From: Chryseosolibacter sp044507775
GTDB lineage: Bacteria > Bacteroidota > Bacteroidia > Cytophagales > Cyclobacteriaceae
Assembly: GCA_044507775.1 (NCBI GenBank)
Contig: JBIQIY010000024.1
Coordinates: 1-64,000 of the forward strand
Direction: 5' to 3'
DNA: 64,000 nucleotides
Below the pieces are notes generated by a model. It was given only the letters and a program-made list of their open reading frames with translations. It had not been told where the DNA came from and made no database searches. How positions within the stretch are numbered: position 1 is the stretch's first letter; each line of letters starts with the position of its first letter. The position numbers were made by a program, and so were the translations under genes. Positions 43,831 through 52,032 of this stretch are shown one piece after another.

Positions 43831-44541
43831 ATGATTAAATACAAGCGAATATTGCTCAAGCTCAGCGGTGAATCATTACAGGGGTCATCCAGGAGTACCA
43901 ACATCAACCCTTCCATGTTGGAACAATATTGCGATGAGATCAAGGCCGTGGCTGAAGAAGGCGTCGAAATTGCCATCGTAATCGGAGGCGGAAACATTTT
44001 TCGCGGTGGACAAGCTGAAACCCTTGGTATTGACCGTGTTCAGGGTGATTACATGGGCATGCTCGCCACCGTTATCAACGGGATGGCATTACAAAGTGCC
44101 CTGGAGCGGCATGGTCTTTATACCCGACTCATGTCCGGGATCAAAATGGAGCAGGTTTGCGAGCCTTTTATTCGCCGAAGGGCCATCCGCCACCTGGAAA
44201 AAGGAAGGATCGTTATCTTCGGCGCAGGGATCGGTAACCCGTATTTCACTACAGACTCCACCGCCAGCCTTCGCGCAATTGAAACGCAGTGCAACGTGGT
44301 TCTGAAAGGAACGCGGGTGGACGGCGTATATTCCGCGGACCCTGAAAAAGTGCCGGATGCTACACGCTATGATCACCTTTCATTCCAGGAGGCATACGAG
44401 AAAAATCTTAATATCATGGACATGACGGCCTTCACCCTGTGTATGGAGAACAATTTGCCCATCATCGTTTTTGATATGAACAAGAAGGGGAACCTGCTCA
44501 GTATCGTGAAGGGAGGAAAAGCCGGGACGCTTATCAGCTAG
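43831..44541 (+). CDS. pyrH: Uridylate kinase
   Basis: 236 aa from ATG 43831. Amino-acid-kinase fold motifs are clear: YKRILLKLSGESLQG at the N-terminus, IAIVIGGGNIFRG (about 50-62), GIGNPYFTTDSTASLRAIE and KGTRVDGVYSADPEK. It phosphorylates UMP to UDP. An in-frame ATG at 43777 would add 18 non-conserved residues and was not used. frr follows, the common pyrH-frr pairing. Confidence 0.95.
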   Translation: MIKYKRILLKLSGESLQGSSRSTNINPSMLEQYCDEIKAVAEEGVEIAIVIGGGNIFRGGQAETLGIDRVQGDYMGMLATVINGMALQSALERHGLYTRLMSGIKMEQVCEPFIRRRAIRHLEKGRIVIFGAGIGNPYFTTDSTASLRAIETQCNVVLKGTRVDGVYSADPEKVPDATRYDHLSFQEAYEKNLNIMDMTAFTLCMENNLPIIVFDMNKKGNLLSIVKGGKAGTLIS

Positions 44542-44642
44542 GTCAGCTTCGGTTGGCTGTCAGAGGCGCCGGGTCTCCTGATTTCCCTCGTCAACCGGTT
44601 GTCAAAATACTTTCATATATTACTTCTAACATTTCAAGTGTT

Positions 44643-45197
44643 ATGGACGAACTTGATTTATATCTCGATGAAGCCAGGGATCTGATGACGAAAACGCTCA
44701 ACCACCTGGCTGCGGAGCTCACCAAGATCAGGGCCGGCAAAGCAAACCCTTCCATGCTTGACGGCGTGATGGTTTCCTACTACGGCGCAATGACTCCACT
44801 CAATCAGGTTGCCTCTATGACGGCGCCCGATGCACGCTCGATTTTCGTAAGGCCCTGGGAGAAAGGGATCATTCCCGAAATTGAGAAAGCCATCCTTAAC
44901 GCGAACCTTGGGCTGAATCCGCAGAACGACGGCCAGCAGATCATTATCAATATCCCCATGCTGACGGAAGAACGGAGAAAACAGCTCGTGAAGCAGGTCG
45001 GACAAGAATGCGAACACGGCCGGATCGGCATCCGCAACATCCGAAAAGAGACCAACGAACAGCTTAAGAAGGTGAAAGGAGTCTCCGAGGATGACGTGAA
45101 GCTGGCCGAAGACAAGGTACAGAAACTGACCGACGACTTTATTTCACGGATTGACGGTCTCATGAAGAAAAAAGAGGCCGAGATCATGACCGTCTGA
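44643..45197 (+). CDS. frr: Ribosome recycling factor
   Basis: 184 aa from ATG 44643. The three-helix bundle signature is seen in LNHLAAELTKIRAGKANPSML, SIFVRPWEKGIIPEIEKAIL and VKQVGQECEHGRIGIRNIRKE. It splits post-termination ribosomes together with EF-G. The longer frame from 44553 adds non-conserved sequence. It follows pyrH by about 100 bp. Confidence 0.96.
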   Translation: MDELDLYLDEARDLMTKTLNHLAAELTKIRAGKANPSMLDGVMVSYYGAMTPLNQVASMTAPDARSIFVRPWEKGIIPEIEKAILNANLGLNPQNDGQQIIINIPMLTEERRKQLVKQVGQECEHGRIGIRNIRKETNEQLKKVKGVSEDDVKLAEDKVQKLTDDFISRIDGLMKKKEAEIMTV

Positions 45198-45303
45198 CAA
45201 ACGAGGTCTTTGCGCGAACACGACACGATCAGCACTTGCAGATTGCCGTCGCGAGGCGGGTATAATTTTAGATTGTTTGTTATTTTCGGGAAATCCCATT
45301 GCA

Positions 45304-45741
45304 ATGGAGTACCGGACGTTCGGAGAGCAGGTCGCTCACACTACCAGGCGGGTCATCAGAATTATCATAATTGTAACCGTTCTGGTTGCCGTTGTGTTTC
45401 TCTGCATTGCCTATTGGGGGGTATACGATGAAGGAACGACGGCAGGTACCGTGCTGCGGATCAGCAAGAGGGGCATGATCTTCAAAACTTATGAGGGTCA
45501 ATTGAATGTGCAGACGTTTGGCGCCATCAAAGGTGCGGCAAGTCCAATCACGGAAGCCTTTGATTTCTCAGTTTCGGCGAGGGACGCAGAGGTTATCAGC
45601 GACCTTCAGGAAGTGGCTTTAAGTGGGGAGCGGGTAAACCTGCATTATGTTGCGCGATATGCGGCGTTCCCCTGGCGAGGTGACACGAAGTATTTCATTA
45701 CGGACGTCGAGCGGTTAGGTTCAGAACCTTACGACCGCTGA
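45304..45741 (+). CDS. Small membrane-anchored protein of unknown function
   Basis: 145 aa from ATG 45304. One membrane helix (about 17-42; IIIIVTVLVAVVFLCIAYWGVY) follows a short cytoplasmic tail. The remaining ~100 residues are a soluble domain with EGTTAGTVLRISKRGMIFKTYEG and RVNLHYVARYAAFPWRGDTKYFITDVE. Homologues are often mislabelled '6-phosphogluconate dehydrogenase', but no dehydrogenase motif exists here. It lies between frr and moxR on the same strand; function unknown. Confidence 0.8.
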   Translation: MEYRTFGEQVAHTTRRVIRIIIIVTVLVAVVFLCIAYWGVYDEGTTAGTVLRISKRGMIFKTYEGQLNVQTFGAIKGAASPITEAFDFSVSARDAEVISDLQEVALSGERVNLHYVARYAAFPWRGDTKYFITDVERLGSEPYDR

Positions 45742-45784
45742 TGCGTTCTTATTTTAATAGAAGCGAAAGCAAAAATATCCATAC

Positions 45785-46753
45785 ATGACAAAATTCGCAT
45801 CAGAGGTCGAGGCAGCCAACGCCCTGGCTAGTTCTTTCCAGGATTTGAAAACAGAAATTTCTAAAGTCGTCATCGGGCAGGATGAAGTGGTCAGGCAGGT
45901 GCTTATCGCGATCTTTTGCCAGGGACATTCCCTGCTGATCGGCGTGCCCGGTCTGGCAAAGACGCTCCTGGTACACACGATCGCCACTGCACTTGATCTG
46001 CAGTTCAAGCGCATTCAATTTACGCCCGACCTCATGCCTTCTGACATCGTCGGAGCGGAGACGATGGACAAAGAGCGGAACTTCAAATTCGTGAAGGGCC
46101 CGGTGTTTGCCAACATCGTGCTCGCGGATGAAATTAACCGGACACCGCCGAAAACGCAGGCTGCACTGCTCGAATCCATGCAGGAATACGCCGTGACAAT
46201 CGCGGGTATGCGCTATGAATTACCACGCCCATTCTTTGTGCTGGCCACGCAAAACCCCATCGAGCAGGAAGGAACGTACCCTCTGCCGGAAGCACAACTC
46301 GACCGCTTCATGTTCAATATTCTGCTGACGTATCCGGCCTTCAAGGATGAGGTGGACATCGTCAAAGCAACTACCTCTGATGAAACGAGTGGAGTCAACA
46401 AAATTTTGACCGGACAGGAGATAGCTGCGTTCCAGCATCTGGTTCGCAGAGTACCGGTCCCGGACAACGTCATTGAGTACGCCGTGGCGCTTGCCAACAA
46501 AACCCGGCCGAATGTAGACGGAGGTTCCGCTTTTGCCAACGACTACCTGGAATGGGGAGCGGGCCCGCGTGCCTCGCAATATCTCGTCCTCGGCGCCAAG
46601 TGCAACGCGCTTCTCAACGGCAAATATTCTCCCGACATCGAAGATGTGCAGGCCATCGCCAAGCCCGTGCTTCGTCACCGCATCGTTCGGAACTTCAAAG
46701 CGGAGGCGGAGGGGATTAGCGTGGATGATGTCATCACGCGATTAATGGCGTGA
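45785..46753 (+). CDS. MoxR-family AAA+ ATPase
   Basis: 322 aa. Walker A is GVPGLAKT (about 59-66), Walker B/arginine region VLADEINRTPPKTQAALLESMQE, sensor 1 ATQNPIEQEGTYPLPEAQLDRF, and a C-terminal lid. MoxR ATPases are chaperone-like and usually sit beside a DUF58 gene and VWA genes; none follows here, so this copy is an orphan. The stop TGA (46751-46753) lies inside the first GTGAGTG unit of a heptad tract. Confidence 0.95.
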   Translation: MTKFASEVEAANALASSFQDLKTEISKVVIGQDEVVRQVLIAIFCQGHSLLIGVPGLAKTLLVHTIATALDLQFKRIQFTPDLMPSDIVGAETMDKERNFKFVKGPVFANIVLADEINRTPPKTQAALLESMQEYAVTIAGMRYELPRPFFVLATQNPIEQEGTYPLPEAQLDRFMFNILLTYPAFKDEVDIVKATTSDETSGVNKILTGQEIAAFQHLVRRVPVPDNVIEYAVALANKTRPNVDGGSAFANDYLEWGAGPRASQYLVLGAKCNALLNGKYSPDIEDVQAIAKPVLRHRIVRNFKAEAEGISVDDVITRLMA

Positions 46754-46921
46754 GTGATGAGTGGTGAGTAGTGAGTCTCGATCACTCACTACTCACTACC
46801 CACGTCTCACGAAAAGAGCCGCACAAATCGAGAACAGAGCGCCACCCTATCAAGCCGCACGCACTCACCACTCACCACCTGCCTGCCGGCGCGCGGGCCA
46901 TCACTCCGGCAGGCAGGCTCA
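46750..46921. repeat. Heptad tracts and 40-bp GC hairpin between moxR and the lipoprotein gene
   Basis: Four heptads (GTGAGTG, ATGAGTG, GTGAGTA, GTGAGTC) occupy 46750-46777, the first holding the moxR stop. Inverse units (CACTCACT, ACTCACT, ACCCACG, TCTCACG) follow at about 46783-46812, and ACTCACC units near 46863-46877. A perfect hairpin, CCTGCCTGCC at 46878-46887 and GGCAGGCAGG at 46908-46917, is the twin of 12786-12825. CTCACTA units then run into the lipoprotein stop codon. Confidence 0.8.
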
Positions 46922-47362
46922 CTACTTCACTATCTCATCCGTAATCGTCAGCGTCGATCCACTCACCGTCGTGCTATATCTGCGCAAGGGCCTCCATGCC
47001 GGGCCGCTGGTGGGATATCCGGTGGCGAGATCAAAATTGGATGAACAGCAGGCGCAAAACAGGAACAGGGTTGAAACGTGTACCTCCACCGTTGCGCAAG
47101 CGGCGTTCGGCTGAAATGAACAGTTCGCTTCGTAGGCGATATAGTTCGAGCCGCTTTGGTGGTAGACGATAATCCCACGGACTCCTCCATCGATGGTCAT
47201 GCTTCCTCCATCTGTCCTGAGCCCGACGTACTGCGGAAGGTTGAGATTGATCTGGATGATGTCAAAAGGTTGCCAGGGAATCGCATCATCCGACAAGTCA
47301 GGCTCACAACTTGCGAACAGTGACAGGATCAACAGGCCCAATAAAATATTCCGTATTGTCAT
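46922..47362 (-). CDS. Lipoprotein with Rieske-like fold signature
   Basis: 146 aa. A lipoprotein signal peptide ends at Cys19 (LSLFASC). The C-terminal half reads as a Rieske-type domain: CACCSSNFDLATGYPTSGPAWRPL copies the second cluster box (CxxC-x3-FD-x-G-x5-GPA-x2-PL). The first box, normally C-x-H, is not clear; candidates are the Cys and His in ACATVEVH, spaced too far apart. It may be a cluster-less or modified Rieske protein on the periplasmic or outer face. Its stop TAG is followed at once by TGA within a heptad tract. Confidence 0.75.
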   Translation of the reverse strand: MTIRNILLGLLILSLFASCEPDLSDDAIPWQPFDIIQINLNLPQYVGLRTDGGSMTIDGGVRGIIVYHQSGSNYIAYEANCSFQPNAACATVEVHVSTLFLFCACCSSNFDLATGYPTSGPAWRPLRRYSTTVSGSTLTITDEIVK

Positions 47363-47391
47363 TCATCAAATAGTCTGTGACCAATCGGGCT

Positions 47392-48255
47392 TTACTTATT
47401 GTCTCCGTACTCATAGAAACCGCGGCCAGTCTTCCGGCCGAGATGTCCGGCGTCGACCTTCTGTTGCTGGATGCGGCTGGGACGGAATTTAGTTTCCTGG
47501 TGGAAAGAGTTGTACATCGATTGGGTAACTGAAAAATTGATGTCGATGCCAATGAAATCCATCAGTTCGAAGGGACCCATTTTGAAGCCGGTGGATTTCA
47601 GCAACGTGTCAATGGTCTTGAAATCCGCCGTTTGCTCTTCCGCGATTCGCAGCGCTTCCAGGTAAAAGTGTCGCGCCACGCGATTAACGATGAATCCGGG
47701 AGAATCTTGCGCGAAGACGCACTGTTTGTTCAGGCGGACGGCGAGCTCTTTCAATGTTTCAATTGTCGAATCCGACGTGGAGGCGCCGCGTATTATTTCC
47801 ACAAGCTTCATCATCGGTGCCGGGTTGAAAAAGTGAAGCCCTGCAAAACGGTTTGGATGTTTCAACGCCGCGCCGATGCGCGTAACAGGAATCGAAGAGG
47901 TGTTCGTCGCCAGGATGCAGTCGTTGTCGTTGAGCTTCTCGATTTCTGTGAAGATCTTTTGCTTTACTTCGAGGTTCTCAATGACTGCTTCGATCACCAG
48001 GTCGACCTGAAGTTGTCGAAAGTCGCTGATCGGAGTGATGCGGTTCAAGATGGCGGTAGCCTCCGGTGCCTGCACTTTTTCCTTCCCGACCAGAGTTTCC
48101 AGGTTCTTGCGCAGTGCAGACATCGCGGTCCTCAACAGGGCCGCTTGTATATCGTAGAGCAGTACATCGTATCCAGCCATGGCGCAGACTTGCGCGATGC
48201 CGCGGCCCATGGTGCCTGAACCTATGACAGCGATCTTTTTGATGCCATTGTTCAT
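47392..48255 (-). CDS. 3-hydroxyacyl-CoA dehydrogenase (3-hydroxybutyryl-CoA type)
   Basis: 287 aa. The NAD-binding Rossmann motif VIGSGTMGRGIAQVCAMAGY (about 9-28) and ILATNTSSIPVTRI, LHFFNPAPMMKLVEII with the catalytic His, and SPGFIVNRV are all present. Single-domain proteins of this size act as 3-hydroxybutyryl-CoA dehydrogenases in fatty acid or polyhydroxybutyrate metabolism. Its ATG overlaps the pheS stop by 4 bp, an unusual coupling of unrelated functions. Confidence 0.94.
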   Translation of the reverse strand: MNNGIKKIAVIGSGTMGRGIAQVCAMAGYDVLLYDIQAALLRTAMSALRKNLETLVGKEKVQAPEATAILNRITPISDFRQLQVDLVIEAVIENLEVKQKIFTEIEKLNDNDCILATNTSSIPVTRIGAALKHPNRFAGLHFFNPAPMMKLVEIIRGASTSDSTIETLKELAVRLNKQCVFAQDSPGFIVNRVARHFYLEALRIAEEQTADFKTIDTLLKSTGFKMGPFELMDFIGIDINFSVTQSMYNSFHQETKFRPSRIQQQKVDAGHLGRKTGRGFYEYGDNK

Positions 48256-49289
48256 GCTGTGCCTTCACTGTGAAACTGGCGGAGAAATCGAATGTCATTC
48301 TCCGAGTAGAGACGCAGATCGTTGACCTGGTATCGCAGTTGTGTCACGCGTTCTATTCCCATTCCGAAAGCAAATCCGGTGAATTCTTCCGGGTCCACGC
48401 CACAGTTGCGCAGGACATTGGGATGAACCATTCCGGCACCAGCGATCTCGACCCAGCCGCTGCGCTTGCAAACGACGCAGCCGGCGCCTTTGCAGATGAG
48501 GCACGTCACGTCGATTTCTGCGCTGGGCTCCGTGAACGGAAAGAATGAGGGCCGGAGCCGGAGCTTGATATCCTTGCCATACATTTCCTTCGCGAAATGA
48601 AACAGAGTCTGCTTCAGGTCTGCGAAGCTTACATTGCGGTCTACGTACAGTCCTTCCACCTGGTGGAAGAAACAGTGTGCGCGCGCGGAGATGGCTTCAT
48701 TCCGGTAGACGCGTCCCGGCATGATGGCCCGGACCGGTGGTTTCTGGTTTTCCAGCAGGCGGATCTGCACGTTCGAGGTGTGCGTCCGGAGGAGCACGTC
48801 TCCGCCCTCGCCTTTGCTTTTTTCGATGAAGAATGTATCCTGCATTTCGCGCGCAGGGTGGTTCGGCGGAAAATTCAGGGCCGAGAAATTGTGCCAGTCA
48901 TCTTCGATTTCCGGCCCGTCCGCGACATTAAATCCCAGGCGCTCGAAGATCTCGATAATACGGTACTTCGTCAATGACAGGGGATGCAGGTTGCCTACCT
49001 TATTCGGAACCGGCGGGAGGGTAAAGTCGATTGCCACGTCGGCCTGATCAGAAGTTTCCAGGCGCTGGGATAGTTCCTGAAATTTCAGTTCTGCTGCTTT
49101 TTTGAGGTCGTTCAGGATTTTACCCGACTGCTTTTTCGCTTCCGGAGGCAGCTGCTTGAGCTCCTCAAACAGCTCCGCTATCGCGCCTTTCTTACTGATA
49201 TAACGGAGTCGGAAATTTTCAAGGCTTTGTTTGCTTTCGGCGGCGAACCCGGTGACTTCCTTGAGCAGGTTTTGAATACGATCTTGCAT
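48252..49289 (-). CDS. pheS: Phenylalanine-tRNA ligase alpha subunit
   Basis: 345 aa from ATG 49289. The N-terminal coiled-coil tRNA-binding arm (about 1-95) precedes the class II catalytic core with HPLSLTKYRIIEIFERLGF, the motif-2 region HTSNVQIRLL and GRVYRNEAI, and motif 3 GFAFGMGIERV. CLICKGAGCVVCKRSGW is the Cys-rich loop found in many bacterial PheS. The alternative start at 49346 adds a non-conserved leader. pheT is not in the window. A TATTTTTG box lies 16 bases before the ATG. Confidence 0.96.
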   Translation of the reverse strand: MQDRIQNLLKEVTGFAAESKQSLENFRLRYISKKGAIAELFEELKQLPPEAKKQSGKILNDLKKAAELKFQELSQRLETSDQADVAIDFTLPPVPNKVGNLHPLSLTKYRIIEIFERLGFNVADGPEIEDDWHNFSALNFPPNHPAREMQDTFFIEKSKGEGGDVLLRTHTSNVQIRLLENQKPPVRAIMPGRVYRNEAISARAHCFFHQVEGLYVDRNVSFADLKQTLFHFAKEMYGKDIKLRLRPSFFPFTEPSAEIDVTCLICKGAGCVVCKRSGWVEIAGAGMVHPNVLRNCGVDPEEFTGFAFGMGIERVTQLRYQVNDLRLYSENDIRFLRQFHSEGTA

Positions 49290-49305
49290 AGCGAATTGTG
49301 AGCGA

Positions 49306-49313
49306 CAAAAATA
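49306..49313 (-). promoter_or_regulatory. Candidate -7 box for pheS
   Basis: TATTTTTG on the minus strand is an exact TAnnTTTG match, 16 bases before the pheS ATG. It supports the shorter start choice. No convincing -33 element. Confidence 0.4.
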
Positions 49314-49357
49314 GAGAATTTGCAGCAATGAGTGATACAATCCCACTGGATGTGTAT

Positions 49358-50424
49358 CTACTCTGTTTGCGGCTGTTCTTCATTCACTGTCCGTGCCGTG
49401 AGCCACCCGAGCCATGAACACAGGAGGAGCGTTATGACCGCCACCACGGCCACTAGAATCCATTCACCTTCGTCGCGTAACGCCACAGCCAGTGCGATCA
49501 TTCCAACGTGAACGATCGTCAGAATGTACACCGCACGGCGATGAGTGAAGCCCAGCCTGACCAACGCGTGGTGTATGTGGCGCTTGTCTGCGGTGAACAG
49601 GGAAGAGCGATTGTAAAGTCTGATCGCCACAATTCGGGTTGTATCAGCGAGGGGGACGATCATCGCGCAAATAGCAGTGCCAATCGACGAATTGAACTTC
49701 CATATGTCATCGTCGGGCAATTCATAATTGAGGTTGATAAACCGAATCATGATAACGGAAAGTACGGTACCGATGACGAGCGAGCCCGTGTCACCCATGA
49801 AGATGTTTGATGGCTCCCAATTCTGAAAAAGGAAAGCGAGAATCGCGCCGGCGAGGGCGAAGCAGAGGATCGAGTAGGGATAGTGGCCTGTAAAGAGGAA
49901 CCAGGTTCCGAAAAAACCACACGCCACAAAAGAAAAGGCGGCCGCAAGGCCATCGATGCCATCGATGAGGTTCAGGGAATTGGTGATGATGACAACGATG
50001 AAAAGGGTGATGAGATAACTTAGCGCCGGCGAAAAAGCTTCTTCTCCGAAGAGTCCGTAGGAGGAGGAGATCTGTATTTCGAGGATGAAAAAGAGCAGGG
50101 AGGCGGTCAGCCACTGCGCGATAAGTTTGGCGAGCGGCTTGAGGTGAATCAGGTCGTCGAAGAGCCCGATAATAAAGGGGATGATGAGGATTGGGAGGAG
50201 GAGGAAGATGACGGAGGAGTGCGGATCAATGCTCCAGGTGATAGAACCGACGGTAAATCCCAGGAAGATGGCGACTCCGCCAAGCGAGGGGGTTATCTTC
50301 TTGTGTATCCTGCGCTGACCTGGATGAGCGACAATCTTTTTTTTTTGGAGAAGCGGATGATGAAAGGCAGGAATGCCAGGGAGATCACGAAAGAGGTAAC
50401 GCCGGCCAGTAGAGAGTTGAGCAT
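49358..50424 (-). CDS. MraY/WecA-like undecaprenyl-phosphate sugar-1-phosphate transferase, frameshifted at an A10 run
   Basis: The body (to 49358) has the family motifs FDDLIHLKPLAK, NSLNLIDGIDGLAAA, NIFMGDTGSL and DKRHIHHALVRLG, with about ten membrane helices. It initiates glycan assembly on undecaprenyl phosphate. The proper start, ATG 50424, encodes MLNSLLAGVTSFVISLAF and then FLPFIIRFSKKK, the expected first membrane helix, but lies one frame away from the body. The frames meet at ten consecutive T on the plus strand (50337-50346; A10 in the mRNA). One extra A would join them as SKKKKIVAHPGQ. The body frame itself has only a TTG at 50434 and a non-hydrophobic N-terminus. It may be a sequencing or assembly indel, a phase switch or slippage. 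Confidence 0.85.
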
Positions 50425-50472
50425 AGGCAATCAAACCCCTAAGGTATGCAATCCTGAAGAAAGATGAAAAGG

Positions 50473-51837
50473 TCAGTAGGCTTGCTGGTCGCCTTTCGCG
50501 AGAGAGATGATGGTGGCGACGATGATTTTGAGGTCGAGGATAAAGGACCAGTTCTCGATGTAGAAGCGGTCGAGCTTGACGCGGCCCTTCATTGACAGGT
50601 CGTCTTTTGTTTCACCGCGGAATCCTTTTGCTTGCGCCAGACCGGTGATACCCGGCTTAATGTATTGCCTTGCCATGAATTTCTCAATCCTGGGATAGTA
50701 TTGTTCATTAAGCTTCAGCGGGTGAGGCCGCGGGCCGATAATGGACATGTCGCCCTTCAGCACATTGATAAACTGCGGAAACTCATCCAGACTGGTTTTT
50801 CGAAGGAACTTGCCGATGAGAGTGATACGCGGATCTTCCTTTGTGGCTTGCTGGAACTCCGAGTCGTGCACAATCATCGTGCGGAATTTGAAGCAGTCAA
50901 AAGGCTTGTTTCCCTTTCCGGCTCTCTTTTGCTTGAAAAACACCGGTCCCCGCGAATTAAGCTTGATCAACAATGCGATAATAGGTGTCATCCAGGACAA
51001 GAAAAACACAATCACCAGGCTGGAAAATACAATGTCAAAGGCTCTTTTAACGACTTGATTCCTACGCTCGTCCAGCGGTATTGCAGCTACGTTTATCACG
51101 GGAATGTGATCGTACCGCTCAAGGTTTAACCCTCGACCCAGGAAACCTCTATAGTCGGTAATGAGTTTAACCCGGATCAGGTTTGAAAGACCGTAATCGA
51201 CTATGTTCTTAACCTTGTCACTTTGAATGTATGGCAGGCAGCAATAGATCTCATGTACTTCATTTGCCTTGCAAAACGATTCGAGTGCGTTGAAATGGTT
51301 GACATCCGAATTGTGGATATGGTGGTCAAAGTATCCAAGAAAACGGAATCCGTATTCCGGATGAAGACGGAAGAATTTCCGCATTTCTAATGCGAGGTCT
51401 CCAAAACCGACTATTACGACGTTCTTGAAATTGAAGCGCTTGTTAATTACCGTCTTGCTGATGTAAAAATAGAATGCACGCCACACGAAGAGCGCAATCA
51501 TCGCAATAGGGTAGATAATCAGCAGGTTAAATATGCTGCCTGATTCATATTTCGAAACGAAAAGAATTGACGTTACAACAAGAAAGTGCGTAATCAGGAA
51601 TGAAAAGTGGATTCGGATCAACTTGGGGAACGGGCAAATCCGCGAGAACTTGTAGGGACTGATCAGAAAGGAAAGCAGCAGCCAGGGCATGTTGAAAATG
51701 GCCAGCGTAAATGCCAAATCCTTCGGAGTTTGATCGGCGGCAAATAATCCGCTTACGGCGAGAATTATGAGATTTAGAATCAGCAAATCCCCAAGCAACA
51801 GGATCAATCGGAGATAAGATGAGAGGGATCTATGCAT
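50473..51837 (-). CDS. Polyprenyl glycosylphosphotransferase (WbaP/WcaJ type)
   Basis: About 454 aa from ATG 51837. Four to five N-terminal membrane helices, a nucleotide-sugar-binding-like middle domain (NVVIVGFGDLALEMRKFF), and the C-terminal transferase domain with KRAFDIVFSSLVIVFF, GPVFFKQKRAGKGNKPFDCFKFRTM and SLDEFPQFINVLKGDMSIIGPRP. It loads a hexose-1-phosphate onto undecaprenyl phosphate to start exopolysaccharide or O-antigen synthesis. The adjacent MraY-like gene does the same job with another sugar. Confidence 0.93.
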   Translation of the reverse strand: MHRSLSSYLRLILLLGDLLILNLIILAVSGLFAADQTPKDLAFTLAIFNMPWLLLSFLISPYKFSRICPFPKLIRIHFSFLITHFLVVTSILFVSKYESGSIFNLLIIYPIAMIALFVWRAFYFYISKTVINKRFNFKNVVIVGFGDLALEMRKFFRLHPEYGFRFLGYFDHHIHNSDVNHFNALESFCKANEVHEIYCCLPYIQSDKVKNIVDYGLSNLIRVKLITDYRGFLGRGLNLERYDHIPVINVAAIPLDERRNQVVKRAFDIVFSSLVIVFFLSWMTPIIALLIKLNSRGPVFFKQKRAGKGNKPFDCFKFRTMIVHDSEFQQATKEDPRITLIGKFLRKTSLDEFPQFINVLKGDMSIIGPRPHPLKLNEQYYPRIEKFMARQYIKPGITGLAQAKGFRGETKDDLSMKGRVKLDRFYIENWSFILDLKIIVATIISLAKGDQQAY

Positions 51838-52032
51838 AATACTTTTTTCTATTCCCAACCAGGTGCTTCATGTCAGAGTTAGACACGATTCCCCCACTTT
51901 GAGTTGGAACGCAAAGATAAAAAAATAATTGGGCCAACAACGGGAACAAACTAACGGTTGTTAGTATCGGGGGCGTATGTTTTTTTTGTTTATTTCCAGT
52001 TAATTGAATTGAACATAGCTTAACTCTATCCA

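Noticed and set aside
45304..45741. 6-phosphogluconate dehydrogenase label for the small membrane protein
   Set aside because: There is no Rossmann motif or dehydrogenase domain; the label attached to homologues appears to be a propagated mistake.
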